The notes beneath the pieces are model-generated. The model had not been told where the DNA came from and searched no databases. It saw only the letters and a program-made list of their open reading frames with translations. Made by a program: the position numbers and the translations under genes. A DNA stretch of 64,000 nucleotides from Spinellus fusiger (lineage: Eukaryota; Mucoromycota; Mucoromycetes; Mucorales; Phycomycetaceae): assembly GCA_025094145.1 (NCBI GenBank), contig JALLLS010000109.1, forward strand, positions 1-64,000. The letters run 5' to 3'. Each line of letters opens with the position of its first letter. The first letter of the stretch is position 1. Below are positions 34,547 through 43,560 of the stretch, piece by piece.

Positions 34547-35388
34547 AGTGTTAAGACAGAAGGACTTGAATATTGGGAGGGAGGGGAGAATAAAAGACAG
34601 TGCTGTTGATCTTTGCTGTCTCTATGCATTTCAAGAGCAGTGTGACAGCGATTCAGTGGCTTGTTCTTTTTTATTTCTAACATGGTGCTGTCGTTGGAGC
34701 GTAGTAGTGTGAGAAAGTATAAGTAAGGCATGGTTGGTAAGAAAGGAGACACCTGTCCATGTCTACAGTCCATTTCTACAGTCCATCCATTGGAAATAGC
34801 CCAGGTAGGACTGCTTATACTCTCTCTCCCTCTCCACTCCTACCTACCTACCTATCCCACAAGTTGATAAAATCTAGTAATTACATATTTACATTTCTTA
34901 ATTTTTCAATCTTTTTTCTTTATCCTTATTCTAGTACTGGCTTTGGCTAGGTTTCGAGTATCTTAACCATAGGCACTCGGGAACGGAGCTAGAAGAGAGT
35001 GACTTGAGATGAATATAAAAAGTCTTGGTCAGAGCTACATTTATTTGTATTCCTCTGTTCAAGAAAGAGACGTCTCGTACACCTCTTTAATGTTTATAAA
35101 AAATAATGATAATAATAATAATTCATAGTAGCGAGTGGGGAGAATGCACCTGTACATTTATAAATAAATAAACAGAGTATACCCTTCTCTGTTCATCTGA
35201 TTGGCTATACACCCAACCTAAACTCGGTGCCAAGTGCGTTCCTCTGCTGACTTGTGTTGTTGCACCAAAATAATAATAATAATAATAGATTCATATAAAA
35301 AAGGCACGGTTAGTAAAGGGATACCCTAGAAAGAACGCTTTTCTCTTTTTCTTCTTCTTTTCTCTTTCTGCTTTAGTGACTGCACTTT

Positions 35389-36489
35389 ATGGCCACTCCA
35401 GTTGACACAGCCGAGCAAAGGGTTCACTACCAAAAGCCAGACACGATTGATTCTCCTGTCTATCACAAACCCAACGCCTATGACGAAGACACGATTCCTA
35501 CCTATAGCAGTATAGAAACACACCAGGAGACAATGGACCCTGTTCCTGACTGCCACCCACCACCACCTACCACACACAGGCTTCGTACTTCTCTCTTGCA
35601 CCACGCACCACCCACAAGCCTAGAAACAGTGCTGTCAGATACATTTGTGTATTCTACTTCCACCACCAGCCTCCCCGAACCCACCACCACCACCACAAGC
35701 AACCTAACAGCAACAACAGTAACAAATAGTGGTAGTAGTACACACCAGCTCCTTCTTAACAAACTCAAACAAAAGACACAACAAGACATGCTCATGTATG
35801 ATATTCGAAAGCGCAGTCTATTGAAGCCCCACCAACATGATATTTACCAGAGTGGAACTAAAACACTTGTCTATTACAAAACACAGTCCCACTCCTACTC
35901 TTGGGGATTCCAGAATACCCTCTACCGAACCCAAGACCACACCACCAGCCAACAGCTGCACCAAAAGGGTGACTGTAAAATGGCAGAAGCACGAAGAAGA
36001 GCCTTCCAAAAGGAAATGACGGTAGAATATGGCTACACTGGCACCGAAACATCCCAGCCACCCCCCACACTGATCTCTCATGAACTGTCCAACAAGACTA
36101 ACTCCCACCTACTGTTTGTCTATGAGACAGAATTCAGTACCTACCGTCTGCGTTGGCGGCGTCCTAGTCTCTTGTCCCATGATATGGTCTGTGAGATTCT
36201 ATTGACACTTAGCAGTGAAGAGAGAAAGAGAAGAGAAAGAGAGAAAATAGCCATGGAAGACACAGCTCAGTGGAGAACTATTGCTGCATTTAATAGTCAC
36301 GGAATGGGGTATTTCTTACAGGTGGGTCAACTGTCAGTGGATCCTCAGGCATTGGAGTTGGTGGACCCACAGGACCATCCCATGGAGGCCGATCTACTGA
36401 TCACGTGTTGTACATTGATTGATCTTATGCGAGAAGTAGTAGAAAAGGCTATTGGATTAGGGAATGGAGGGGTGGCTAGTAGTGATTAG
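35389..36489 (+). CDS. Uncharacterised protein with tubby/LURP-like C-terminal region, 366 aa
   Basis: Single exon. Residues 1 to about 120 are rich in Pro, Thr, Ser and His and look disordered. From about residue 230 a compact domain follows: LLFVYETEFSTYRLRWRRPS, SHDMVCEILLTL, AAFNSHGMGYFLQVGQL and ADLLITCCTLIDLMREVVEK. The pattern of short strands, a W-R-R-P-S turn and a final hydrophobic helix resembles the fungal tubby/LURP-like beta-barrel families; this is inference from pattern only. A charged helix (EERKRREREKIAMED) is inserted in the domain. The start is the first ATG after a promoter-like CT-rich stretch. It diverges from rpc19, with 842 bp between starts, and converges with the POLE3 gene 181 bp downstream. 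No function is known to me. Confidence 0.75.
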   Translation: MATPVDTAEQRVHYQKPDTIDSPVYHKPNAYDEDTIPTYSSIETHQETMDPVPDCHPPPPTTHRLRTSLLHHAPPTSLETVLSDTFVYSTSTTSLPEPTTTTTSNLTATTVTNSGSSTHQLLLNKLKQKTQQDMLMYDIRKRSLLKPHQHDIYQSGTKTLVYYKTQSHSYSWGFQNTLYRTQDHTTSQQLHQKGDCKMAEARRRAFQKEMTVEYGYTGTETSQPPPTLISHELSNKTNSHLLFVYETEFSTYRLRWRRPSLLSHDMVCEILLTLSSEERKRREREKIAMEDTAQWRTIAAFNSHGMGYFLQVGQLSVDPQALELVDPQDHPMEADLLITCCTLIDLMREVVEKAIGLGNGGVASSD

Positions 36490-36670
36490 CAAAATTGTGA
36501 CTGGTGTATACAAAAAGATACACACACATCACACACAGCAACACAAACTCATCATACTATATGAAAAACAAGACAGTAAAGAACAGAACTCCTTTCTCTT
36601 TATTATCCAATCAGTCAATAGAATACATGTTTGAGAGACAAGCTGACAGTACTTTCTCTTGTGACGTGTT

Positions 36671-37517
36671 TTATTCCATGTCTCTGGACAGCTTGTCTCC
36701 ACTTGTACCGTCTGTCTTTTTCTCTTCAATGTCTTCCTCCTCCTCTTCCTCTTCTTCAATGTCTTCTTCAATGTCTTCTTCAATGTCCTCTTCAATGTCT
36801 TCTTCTTCAATGTCCTCTTCTTCTTCAATGTCCTCTTCCTCATTGAGTTTCTTCTTTCTCTGTGAATCTTCCTTCATAGAAACATCTTTCTCCAACTGAC
36901 GCTTCTTTCCTCTGTGAGGAGAGGGATCATCCACTTGCATGGCCACTTCCTGAACACTCACTCCATCCTCCTCTGTCTTTTTTTCTTTTTTACGCAGCTT
37001 CTTATCCGACTGTAACTGTTGGTACACTGCCCATAAAGAGTGAGCAACATCTGTGTTTATCCTCTTTCTCTAATGCCCTGTTTTACCTGTAAAAGACTCT
37101 TTCAACAGTGGAGACAAATGATCCAACTCTAGGATTTCCATGGCTTTAAACACGTCTGCAGCAGAGATTGTCTTGTGGTTGGCACTCTTGGCAATATCAT
37201 TTGCACTAGTAAAGAAGAAAGAAAAAGAAAGAGAGAAAGAGAGAGAGTAAGAAACAGATTTCTTTTTTTTTTCTTTTTTTTTCAATAACCCACTTACACT
37301 GTGCTAAGGTAACTGATAAACACAGCAGACGCTTTGCTCACTGCTAATTTCGCATCTTTTTGAAGTGCAGTGCCAGTCGGTAACTTATACCAAGGGATAA
37401 TACTGGTAAGAAGGATGAATGCTTCAGTAGACAAGTAGACTCACTGATACTTACAGCATTCTTGAGGACTCTGGCTACGTTGGCCTTGGGCAATTCGTTA
37501 TCTTCAATAGAAGACAT
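36671..37517 (-). CDS. dpb4: DNA polymerase epsilon subunit / CHRAC histone-fold protein (POLE3, Dpb4 type), 207 aa
   Basis: Four exons (37455-37517, 37298-37383, 37087-37205, 36671-37026) sum to 624 nt. The histone fold reads [20 protein letters not shown], then [20 protein letters not shown], then AANDIA-type helix ([20 protein letters not shown]) and [19 protein letters not shown], as in POLE3. It pairs with a POLE4/Dpb3-type partner in DNA polymerase epsilon and in ISWI (CHRAC) remodellers. The C-terminal half is charged: a Lys-rich region, then a repetitive acidic tail of EEDIEE units encoded by tandem TCTTCAATGTCC-like repeats (36725-36842, genomic strand). The tail is longer than in human POLE3 (147 aa in total). 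The exon 2 acceptor was placed at ATAAG before TTACCG because earlier AGs give a stop. Confidence 0.9.
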
Positions 37518-37895
37518 GTTGAGACTTTTCTTTTATATAGATATATAGATATATGTGTGTGATTCTATAATTATAGTGTTCTTCACTTGGCTAACAGGCA
37601 AATAAAGAAGCAAAAAGGGGTTTACAAGTGTGTGTAAGGAAAAGAAAAGAGAGGAAAAATATAAAATATGAAAATAGAAACACGTATTCAATTGACTGAG
37701 TAAAGTAGCCGTCACATGAAAACATAAAATAAAAAGGCAAGTCCACTCGGGAGTGATTAGAGGAATGATCAAATGTATTCAATGCTAAAGGAAGTCTTCT
37801 TTCTTTTCTTAATAGGGTTATCACTTTATGGACTCATTAGATAGAAGCATAGAGCCTTCAATAGATGCATAAAGTAGTGTATAAGATACATAATA

Positions 37896-38340
37896 GTGGT
37901 TTTTATTACCAGGTTGCTTAGTAACCATTGTTGGTCTTTGGCATCTATCACAGCCTGGCATCTCCGTCCTATGCTGGTAACAAAGGTATCTGTTACTTCT
38001 TTCGATATTTTATCTTATTCTAGCACCAGAGCAGCCTTCAACTCATGTTTGGTGGAGTATACCCTTTTGTTCTTCCTAATAATATTCAATTAAGCCCACA
38101 GATGCTCCATTGGATTAAGATCAGTATTGCAAGAAACAGTAAAGAGTCATTGCTATACCATTTACTGCTCTCTCATTGGGTTGTCTTACTCGTATGAGGT
38201 CTAGTATCGTCCTCTGTAAGTATTAACTGACTCCAGAGTTTATATATATATATATATGTGTGTGTGAGTATGTGTGTGAGTGAGTGAGAGAGATGCTCGA
38301 GTTCATGGAGGTAGACATCTCCCAAGACATCAATGTACAG
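37896..38340 (-). pseudogene. Tc1-C transposase relic, C-terminal half
   Basis: The minus strand reads YIDVLGDVYLHELEHLS (38280-38336), then microsatellite (TA/TG) insertions, TEDDTRPHTSK with the second catalytic Asp, and, after frameshifts, DLNPMEHLWA with the Glu and SIGRRCQAVIDAKDQQW. Its N-terminal continuation is at 45427-45580, on the far side of the Tc1-B/LINE nest. This old copy was the landing site of Tc1-B. Confidence 0.72.
38242..38291. repeat. (TA)n/(TG)n/(GA)n microsatellite inside the Tc1-C relic
   Basis: Alternating TATATA, TGTGTG, GAGTGAGTGAGAGAG. Confidence 0.85.
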
Positions 38341-38814
38341 TTCAAAGTATTTTTATTTTTGGGTGTTGGTTGTTATTCGCGCATTGGGCATTTTAGCCAC
38401 CCTATGAGATCGTTTGAACAATTAAGATATACATATAAACACTTCAAATACATAAGTGAAAAAAATAATGCAAAGAGAGAAGAGACGGAAAGAAAAGAGA
38501 ATATAAAACCTCGAAATGAGGGGAAAATAATGAAAATGAGTGGAAATGATGGTAAAATGAGAATTATGAATAGACATCCAAAAGGCCATAAAGTCAGCAA
38601 GGAAACCAGGACACCAAAAAGATAACCGTCATCCTGTGGCGATTCGAAATCCAACGAGGGATACTTAGAGCAACTCGGACAATCCTGAGAATATATCTAG
38701 CAGTTACACTAACAGCTTCTGGCTTTGCTAAACAGGTTAAGAATGGGTAGTAGAGGAGAGATCGGAGGAGAAGTGAGGATACAGCGTCTGTTGCTGCAGG
38801 AGTCTTTGCACTCT
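38341..38814. repeat. Inverted-repeat arm: LINE 3' end (left)
   Basis: About 474 bp, inverted and closely similar to 44937-45412. The arms are the 3' ends of two LINE copies in opposite orientation, not transposon TIRs. Confidence 0.88.
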
Positions 38815-41145
38815 ATGGCGGCGTTGGCGTTCCCGCTCAACACACCCATCAGCAGCCTCAATGAGCAGGCTACCAGCTGATGGCTCTACCTTAAAGTCTC
38901 GAGTAGACGTGGCTCGATCAATGGCTTGCAGCAGTATTAACAAACTGGGCCAAAGATCTCGCCATTTAACAAAAGACTTAACCGTGCGCGGCAGAAGATT
39001 TAGACAATAGTCAATTGGATGAACGTCTTGTGTTGGTGCAGGAACTAAGAAGAACAAGAACGTGGAGCGTTCATGGTCAACGAATGTGCAAGTGAGAAAG
39101 TGGTCCCGATTGGCAGATGGGTGGCCACATTGGCAAGGAACTGAAGGTGTTGGTGGTAACCAAGCAATCCTCCATTTTAGTAGGCGATGTATTTCTTTGC
39201 GCGTGCACGGTAGTAGAAGAATTGGATCCCAAACAGGTCTACATAGTCCACGGGCTACCGTCACCAGCGGATTCTTGCCACGTACTAGACTAGTAATTTT
39301 ACTTTGAAGACGTTCAAGATAAGCTACTTTTAATGGATATTTAGGAGGGTTGTGAGCCCGTCCTATTCTTTGAGCATTTTGCCAGAGTACATTGCCACGT
39401 AGCTTAATCCATCTGGCTTTACTCTGGGGTGCTTCAAGCTGCGGGACAAGGCACCAGAGGAGGGTGTCTTCAGGAAGGGTAGCTGCGCGCTCAACAAATT
39501 TGGCTTGCAGATAAAGAAAACGAGAGTATATGTTAGGGAGGGCAGCTAATTGGGCAACCTGGATCGTTCCAAACCTAGCAGTAGCAGATCTAGCAAGACA
39601 AAGTCTCAGACAAGCAGACTGACAGATTTGTAGCGGGCGGATGCCTAGTCTATTGACATTACAAATAGCCAACCCATACTCAAGGATAGGCCGAACAAAA
39701 ACAGTATACGCTCTTAGGGCTGCTGTAATCCCAAAGCCATACATGTTTACACCCATTCCTCTCAGCTTTTGCATTACTGCAATTGCCTTGACTTGTGAGT
39801 GTGAGAAAAGTGCGTCTTGGTTAATACCTTGACGTGAAAAGGGGATACCAAGGTACTTGAAAGTATCACAGGTTGGAAGCTCGTTGCCATAGAGGTAAAA
39901 CGGCACATTGGCCGGGGCATTGAGTACTTCACATTTGGAGGGACTCCATTTGTAACCAAGGAGGGTCGAGTGAATTTCGGCAAGTGCCAGCATTCGATGT
40001 ATATCTTCTGGGCAGCCCATAAGAGCCACATCATCAGCATACAACAAACAATTCACAGGAGCCCAAGTAACAGTGACATGAGACGGACTGTAAGAGGAAT
40101 CTGACAACTCAGAAGAGTCATCCGAAACTGTAGAAGTAGGAAAAGGATTGTGAAGGGAATTCTGTAACTCGTCAAGCAATGCGTGAACAGTTGCCTGTGG
40201 GGAAGCAAAAGAGAAAGGATTTCGAGCACAGAGATTAATGGACCGTCCCATGGTAGGTGGGTGCATACCAACCAGTATTGGGGATACCGAAGCAAACCTC
40301 AAGAAACGTGGAAGAGTATCAATGAAAATAGAATAAAGAAATGGAGAAAGAATACTACCCTGTAAGACTCCTCGTTTAGGTGCAATGTCCCGGGATGCTA
40401 CATTTTTCAGAATCACATTCACCACAATGTCATCAAACAAATTCTGTAGTAGCAAGAGCAACGGCTGAGACACGAAGGGCATCAGCGACTCCCATATGAC
40501 AGAGCGTTCCACACTATCATATGCAGCTTTAATATCTAGGAAGACGACGACTGGAGGTTTTGGATCTTGCTCTCCTGATCCTTGGGCAGCGTACAACCCC
40601 ATAAGTTCGTGGAGACAGAGGGCCTGGTCTAGAGTTCCACGACGAGCGCGAAATCCACCTTGAGCCATGTCCAATGCAGGCATGGTCGAAAGGAGCTCCC
40701 CAGCTATACATCTTTCTAAGAGCTTACGAAACACCGATGTCAAGCTAATAGGCCGATAGTTACTAGGGTCATCCTGCTCTCCTTTGTTTTTGTAAATAGG
40801 TACCACCTGTGCTGTTCTCCAGGCCACAGGCGTCCACGACCATCTCCAACACAATGTGAAGATCTGATGTAACAGAGGCACTAGCACTCGAACTAGGGGT
40901 TTGAGCATTTCTGCTCTAATATGATCAATGCCTGGTGCTTTTCGATTTGGCATCTTTCGAATAGCAGAGTGAATAAAGTCTACGTCCCATGGGACTGGAT
41001 TGTCTTGGAGAGTAAACTCCTGACGCTCCTGTCTTTCCGTAGATCCGCCAAACACTCTCTCTAGGTGGTCAATCATGCGATTGGCAGCATGCCGAGGGCC
41101 CTCTGGAGATGACAGGGAAATTGGCGAACGTCTCCGCAGCCTCAT
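38737..41145 (-). CDS. LINE ORF2, reverse transcriptase part (802 aa)
   Basis: Target-primed reverse transcription domain. Motifs in order: VPIYKNKGEQDDPSNYRPISL (finger region), GFRARRGTLDQAL, VVFLDIKAAYDSV with the first catalytic Asp, GVLQGSILSPFLYSIFID, and LLYADDVALMG with the YADD catalytic pair. The C-terminus has a CQCGHPSANRDHFLTC zinc knuckle of the type common in non-LTR ORF2 proteins. There is no RNase H domain. The frame differs by one base from the endonuclease part, overlapping it at 41069-41145. In an active element this would be one polypeptide; here either a mutation or frameshifting separates them. The first Met (41145) is only the first in the frame, not a demonstrated start. 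Confidence 0.92.
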   Translation of the reverse strand: MRLRRRSPISLSSPEGPRHAANRMIDHLERVFGGSTERQERQEFTLQDNPVPWDVDFIHSAIRKMPNRKAPGIDHIRAEMLKPLVRVLVPLLHQIFTLCWRWSWTPVAWRTAQVVPIYKNKGEQDDPSNYRPISLTSVFRKLLERCIAGELLSTMPALDMAQGGFRARRGTLDQALCLHELMGLYAAQGSGEQDPKPPVVVFLDIKAAYDSVERSVIWESLMPFVSQPLLLLLQNLFDDIVVNVILKNVASRDIAPKRGVLQGSILSPFLYSIFIDTLPRFLRFASVSPILVGMHPPTMGRSINLCARNPFSFASPQATVHALLDELQNSLHNPFPTSTVSDDSSELSDSSYSPSHVTVTWAPVNCLLYADDVALMGCPEDIHRMLALAEIHSTLLGYKWSPSKCEVLNAPANVPFYLYGNELPTCDTFKYLGIPFSRQGINQDALFSHSQVKAIAVMQKLRGMGVNMYGFGITAALRAYTVFVRPILEYGLAICNVNRLGIRPLQICQSACLRLCLARSATARFGTIQVAQLAALPNIYSRFLYLQAKFVERAATLPEDTLLWCLVPQLEAPQSKARWIKLRGNVLWQNAQRIGRAHNPPKYPLKVAYLERLQSKITSLVRGKNPLVTVARGLCRPVWDPILLLPCTRKEIHRLLKWRIAWLPPTPSVPCQCGHPSANRDHFLTCTFVDHERSTFLFFLVPAPTQDVHPIDYCLNLLPRTVKSFVKWRDLWPSLLILLQAIDRATSTRDFKVEPSAGSLLIEAADGCVERERQRRHRVQRLLQQQTLYPHFSSDLSSTTHS

Positions 41146-42331
41146 TCCTTTTCACAGCACTTGTCATCTCTGTTAAGCCCTTACGGACTTTATCACAAAA
41201 TACATGCCAGGTTTGTCGTTGTGCTTGCCTTATAGCCTTTTTCAAAGCTAAACACGCTTCCTCATACAAGCGGTGGGCTTCAATGCGTTCAATATCATTG
41301 CCTACCCGTCGTCTAAAACGATAAAGTTCTTGACGACGGTCAGCTAACTGTTGTAGATCAGCATTCCAGTAGCTTTTCCAAGCTTTTGGATGGGATTGTG
41401 CGCGCCCTACGCTATCATCCAGGGCCTTGTAGATTGACTCATTGAGTCTCTCAGCAAAGTCCTCCATCTTAACAGAGCACAACGGGGTTTTGTCTTCCAA
41501 TATTTTTTGGATCTCTCTTTGCAGTTCACCTGTGTTCTCTGCAAAACATCGCTTGTACTGGTCACAGACTGTTTGTTTGTTTAAACGTTGCAGTCTCCAG
41601 AGGCGACGGACAGCTGTTTCTGTCATGAGCGGTGGCATGAGCACCGGCTGAAAGGACAGCTCACACAAGTGGTGGTCTGAACCTAACGTCAGATCGTCCC
41701 TAATGTGCAAGCACACTTCGGAGAAGTTGTAGCTTCTTGACAGGAACAGGTCAATAATGCTAGCAAACCGACGACCATCTGCTAGAATTCGCTCATATGT
41801 AGGCAAGCCAAATGCCAACTCTGAGTTCCACAAGGTTAGATCCTGACGGCAGATCCAGTCTTCAAATCCCACATGTCTGTCGTTTATGCCATGATCTCCA
41901 GTCAGGCGGCCTAAACGTGTATTCAGGTCACCAAGGACGAGTGTGAAGTCGTCTATGGGTAGTGAATTCAACCTTTCCGCAGCCTCACTAGACGACAGCC
42001 TCGGAGGTAGGTACAGACCATGGAGTGTATATGGGCCAATCCTACAGGAGACCACAAAAGGATTAGTAATTGGTAAGGAATGTACATGGTAAGGAAAGTC
42101 AGGACGAATAAAGAACGAAACTCCATCAAAACCTCGTCCAGCATCACCATGGGCTGTAGCATAGTTGTGTATTTGTATCCAGGGGCACCTCAACATTTGC
42201 ATGTCTTTGGTCAGGAAAGTCTCTGTCACTAAAAGTATATCAATATCATTCTGCACACACACATTCAGAACGTTCACCAGTTTGGGCCTGATTCCACAAG
42301 CATTCAATAGACCAATCTTCAGTCTATTCAT
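41069..42331 (-). CDS. LINE ORF2, apurinic-like endonuclease part (420 aa)
   Basis: The endonuclease/exonuclease/phosphatase fold is recognisable: KIGLLNACGI with the conserved Asn, LLVTETFL with the metal-binding Glu, GDLNTRLG with Asp/Asn, and a final SDHHL with the catalytic His. A basic, Arg-rich linker follows (LYRFRRRVGNDIERIEAHRL) that leads to the RT. The ATG at 42331 overlaps the TGA of ORF1 as ATGA. In LINEs this enzyme nicks the target DNA and sets site preference; the junctions in this window suggest a preference for Tc1 termini. The frame ends soon after 41145, where the RT frame has already opened. Confidence 0.9.
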   Translation of the reverse strand: MNRLKIGLLNACGIRPKLVNVLNVCVQNDIDILLVTETFLTKDMQMLRCPWIQIHNYATAHGDAGRGFDGVSFFIRPDFPYHVHSLPITNPFVVSCRIGPYTLHGLYLPPRLSSSEAAERLNSLPIDDFTLVLGDLNTRLGRLTGDHGINDRHVGFEDWICRQDLTLWNSELAFGLPTYERILADGRRFASIIDLFLSRSYNFSEVCLHIRDDLTLGSDHHLCELSFQPVLMPPLMTETAVRRLWRLQRLNKQTVCDQYKRCFAENTGELQREIQKILEDKTPLCSVKMEDFAERLNESIYKALDDSVGRAQSHPKAWKSYWNADLQQLADRRQELYRFRRRVGNDIERIEAHRLYEEACLALKKAIRQAQRQTWHVFCDKVRKGLTEMTSAVKRNEAAETFANFPVISRGPSACCQSHD

Positions 42332-43242
42332 AATTCTTCTCGGTGGATGTTTTGGGCGTCTCCCTCATCTTCTTCCATAGCTGAGCCTGATCCAAATGCC
42401 TGGATGGCCTCTTCTTCAAGGGTGGCGGGGCGGCTGGCAACTGGGGTCTTGGCCTTGAGATCCGCCAAGAGCTTCTCAAAGGCAGTGGCAGAGAGGCGGG
42501 GAGTGGCATTACCAGAGCCAAAGTGGCGAGCAATGCTGTACCCTAAGTGGGTGGGGGAACGAAGACAGGTGTTTGACACTCTCTGGTCAAAGAGTTCCTG
42601 GGCCTTTGCAGCCTTGGTACTGTTGGTTTCCCCTTGGAGCTTTGGGTCTGCAATGACTGCAGCGGACACAGGGTTGAAGTCCTTCACTGGACTGATCTTA
42701 AGCTTCTCGAGGTGCTCCTCGAGTTCCTTCTTGTAGCTGCTGTGGACCAGCAGCGCAACTGTTCCCCTTGCCGGGAAGTGGATGTCAATGATCCGTGACT
42801 GTTGGATCTTCAACGATCCCAACATCTTGCGGACCTGGCCGTACTTAAGGTATCGGCGGCAAGGGACGTATACGAATTCGTACACTGAGGGTCCAGTGGA
42901 CTCCTGCAAGGCACGTACTGCTTGTGCCTTAAGCACTGCTTTGGCCTTTGTAGGCTTCTTGGCCTGGGGGTTCTTCTTTGCCATGCTGGCGTAGGTGGTG
43001 GGTGTGGGTGTGGGTGTGGAGGTTGGGGCATGCTTTGAAGCAGCAGTCGAGTTGTCCTGATTGGCAGGGGTGGCAGGGGTGGCAGTGGTGGTGCTGTTGG
43101 TGGTGCTGGTGGTGCTGGTAGTGGCCTGAGCCTGGAGGGATGCAATCATTGCATCCTTGGCCTTCAATTGGGCCTCCAATTCCTGGATACGGAGTCCAAA
43201 GATCTCCATCTGTTTTTGGATTGCCGCCATCATCTGCAGCAT
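42328..43242 (-). CDS. LINE ORF1 protein
   Basis: From the first in-frame ATG (43242) the protein begins MLQMMAAIQKQMEIFGLRIQ, a coiled coil, followed by a Thr/Ser/Pro-rich linker (about residues 45-85), then the conserved half shared with the two truncated copies (PTGPSVYEFVYVPCR type, with SLKIQQSRIIDIHFPARGTV). The open frame extends upstream without a stop to 43527, with PPATYITLDPLTTDPTSAP and a basic KLLAKRTRARTNEEN; the true start may be lost by 5' truncation or be non-AUG. No CCHC zinc knuckles are seen. The TGA stop overlaps the ORF2 ATG. Confidence 0.82.
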   Translation of the reverse strand: MLQMMAAIQKQMEIFGLRIQELEAQLKAKDAMIASLQAQATTSTTSTTNSTTTATPATPANQDNSTAASKHAPTSTPTPTPTTYASMAKKNPQAKKPTKAKAVLKAQAVRALQESTGPSVYEFVYVPCRRYLKYGQVRKMLGSLKIQQSRIIDIHFPARGTVALLVHSSYKKELEEHLEKLKISPVKDFNPVSAAVIADPKLQGETNSTKAAKAQELFDQRVSNTCLRSPTHLGYSIARHFGSGNATPRLSATAFEKLLADLKAKTPVASRPATLEEEAIQAFGSGSAMEEDEGDAQNIHREEL

Positions 43243-43560
43243 TTGTTGGGCGTGGGTGTCGGCCTTTTCCACCTCGGATATTTTGTTCTCCTCGTTGGTT
43301 CTTGCTCGGGTGCGTTTGGCAAGCAGTTTTTCTTTTCTGCTTTTAGGGACGTCGTAGGTGGTGGGGACGTCGGTAAGGCCAAACTCGAAGGGTTTGGCGG
43401 GTGGTGCTGAGGTGGGGTCCGTGGTTAATGGATCCAGTGTGATATAGGTGGCGGGGGGTGTTGGTGTTGACGGATGGGTGATTGTAATGTTTGCTGTAGA
43501 TTTTATTATAACTCTTTGGGGTAATATTTATTACGCGAAAGAGCCTCCTTCCAACAAGTA

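Larger units (their letters stand above)
38341..43549 (-). mobile_element. Long LINE (L1/Tx1-like non-LTR retrotransposon), about 5.2 kb
   Basis: The element has ORF1 (42328-43242), ORF2 with an AP endonuclease (41069-42331) and a reverse transcriptase (38737-41145), and a ~400-bp 3'UTR ending AATAAAAATACTTTGAA (rc of 38341 on). It lacks a long poly(A). The 5' end at 43549 lies next to TCCAACAAG-TA-CAG, the Tc1-B terminus. The start may be slightly truncated, because the ORF1 frame stays open back to a stop at 43530 with no early ATG. Confidence 0.9.

Noticed and set aside
35502..36108. Minus-strand ORFs opposite the 366-aa gene
   Set aside because: Val/Gly-rich shadows of the Thr/Pro-rich coding strand.
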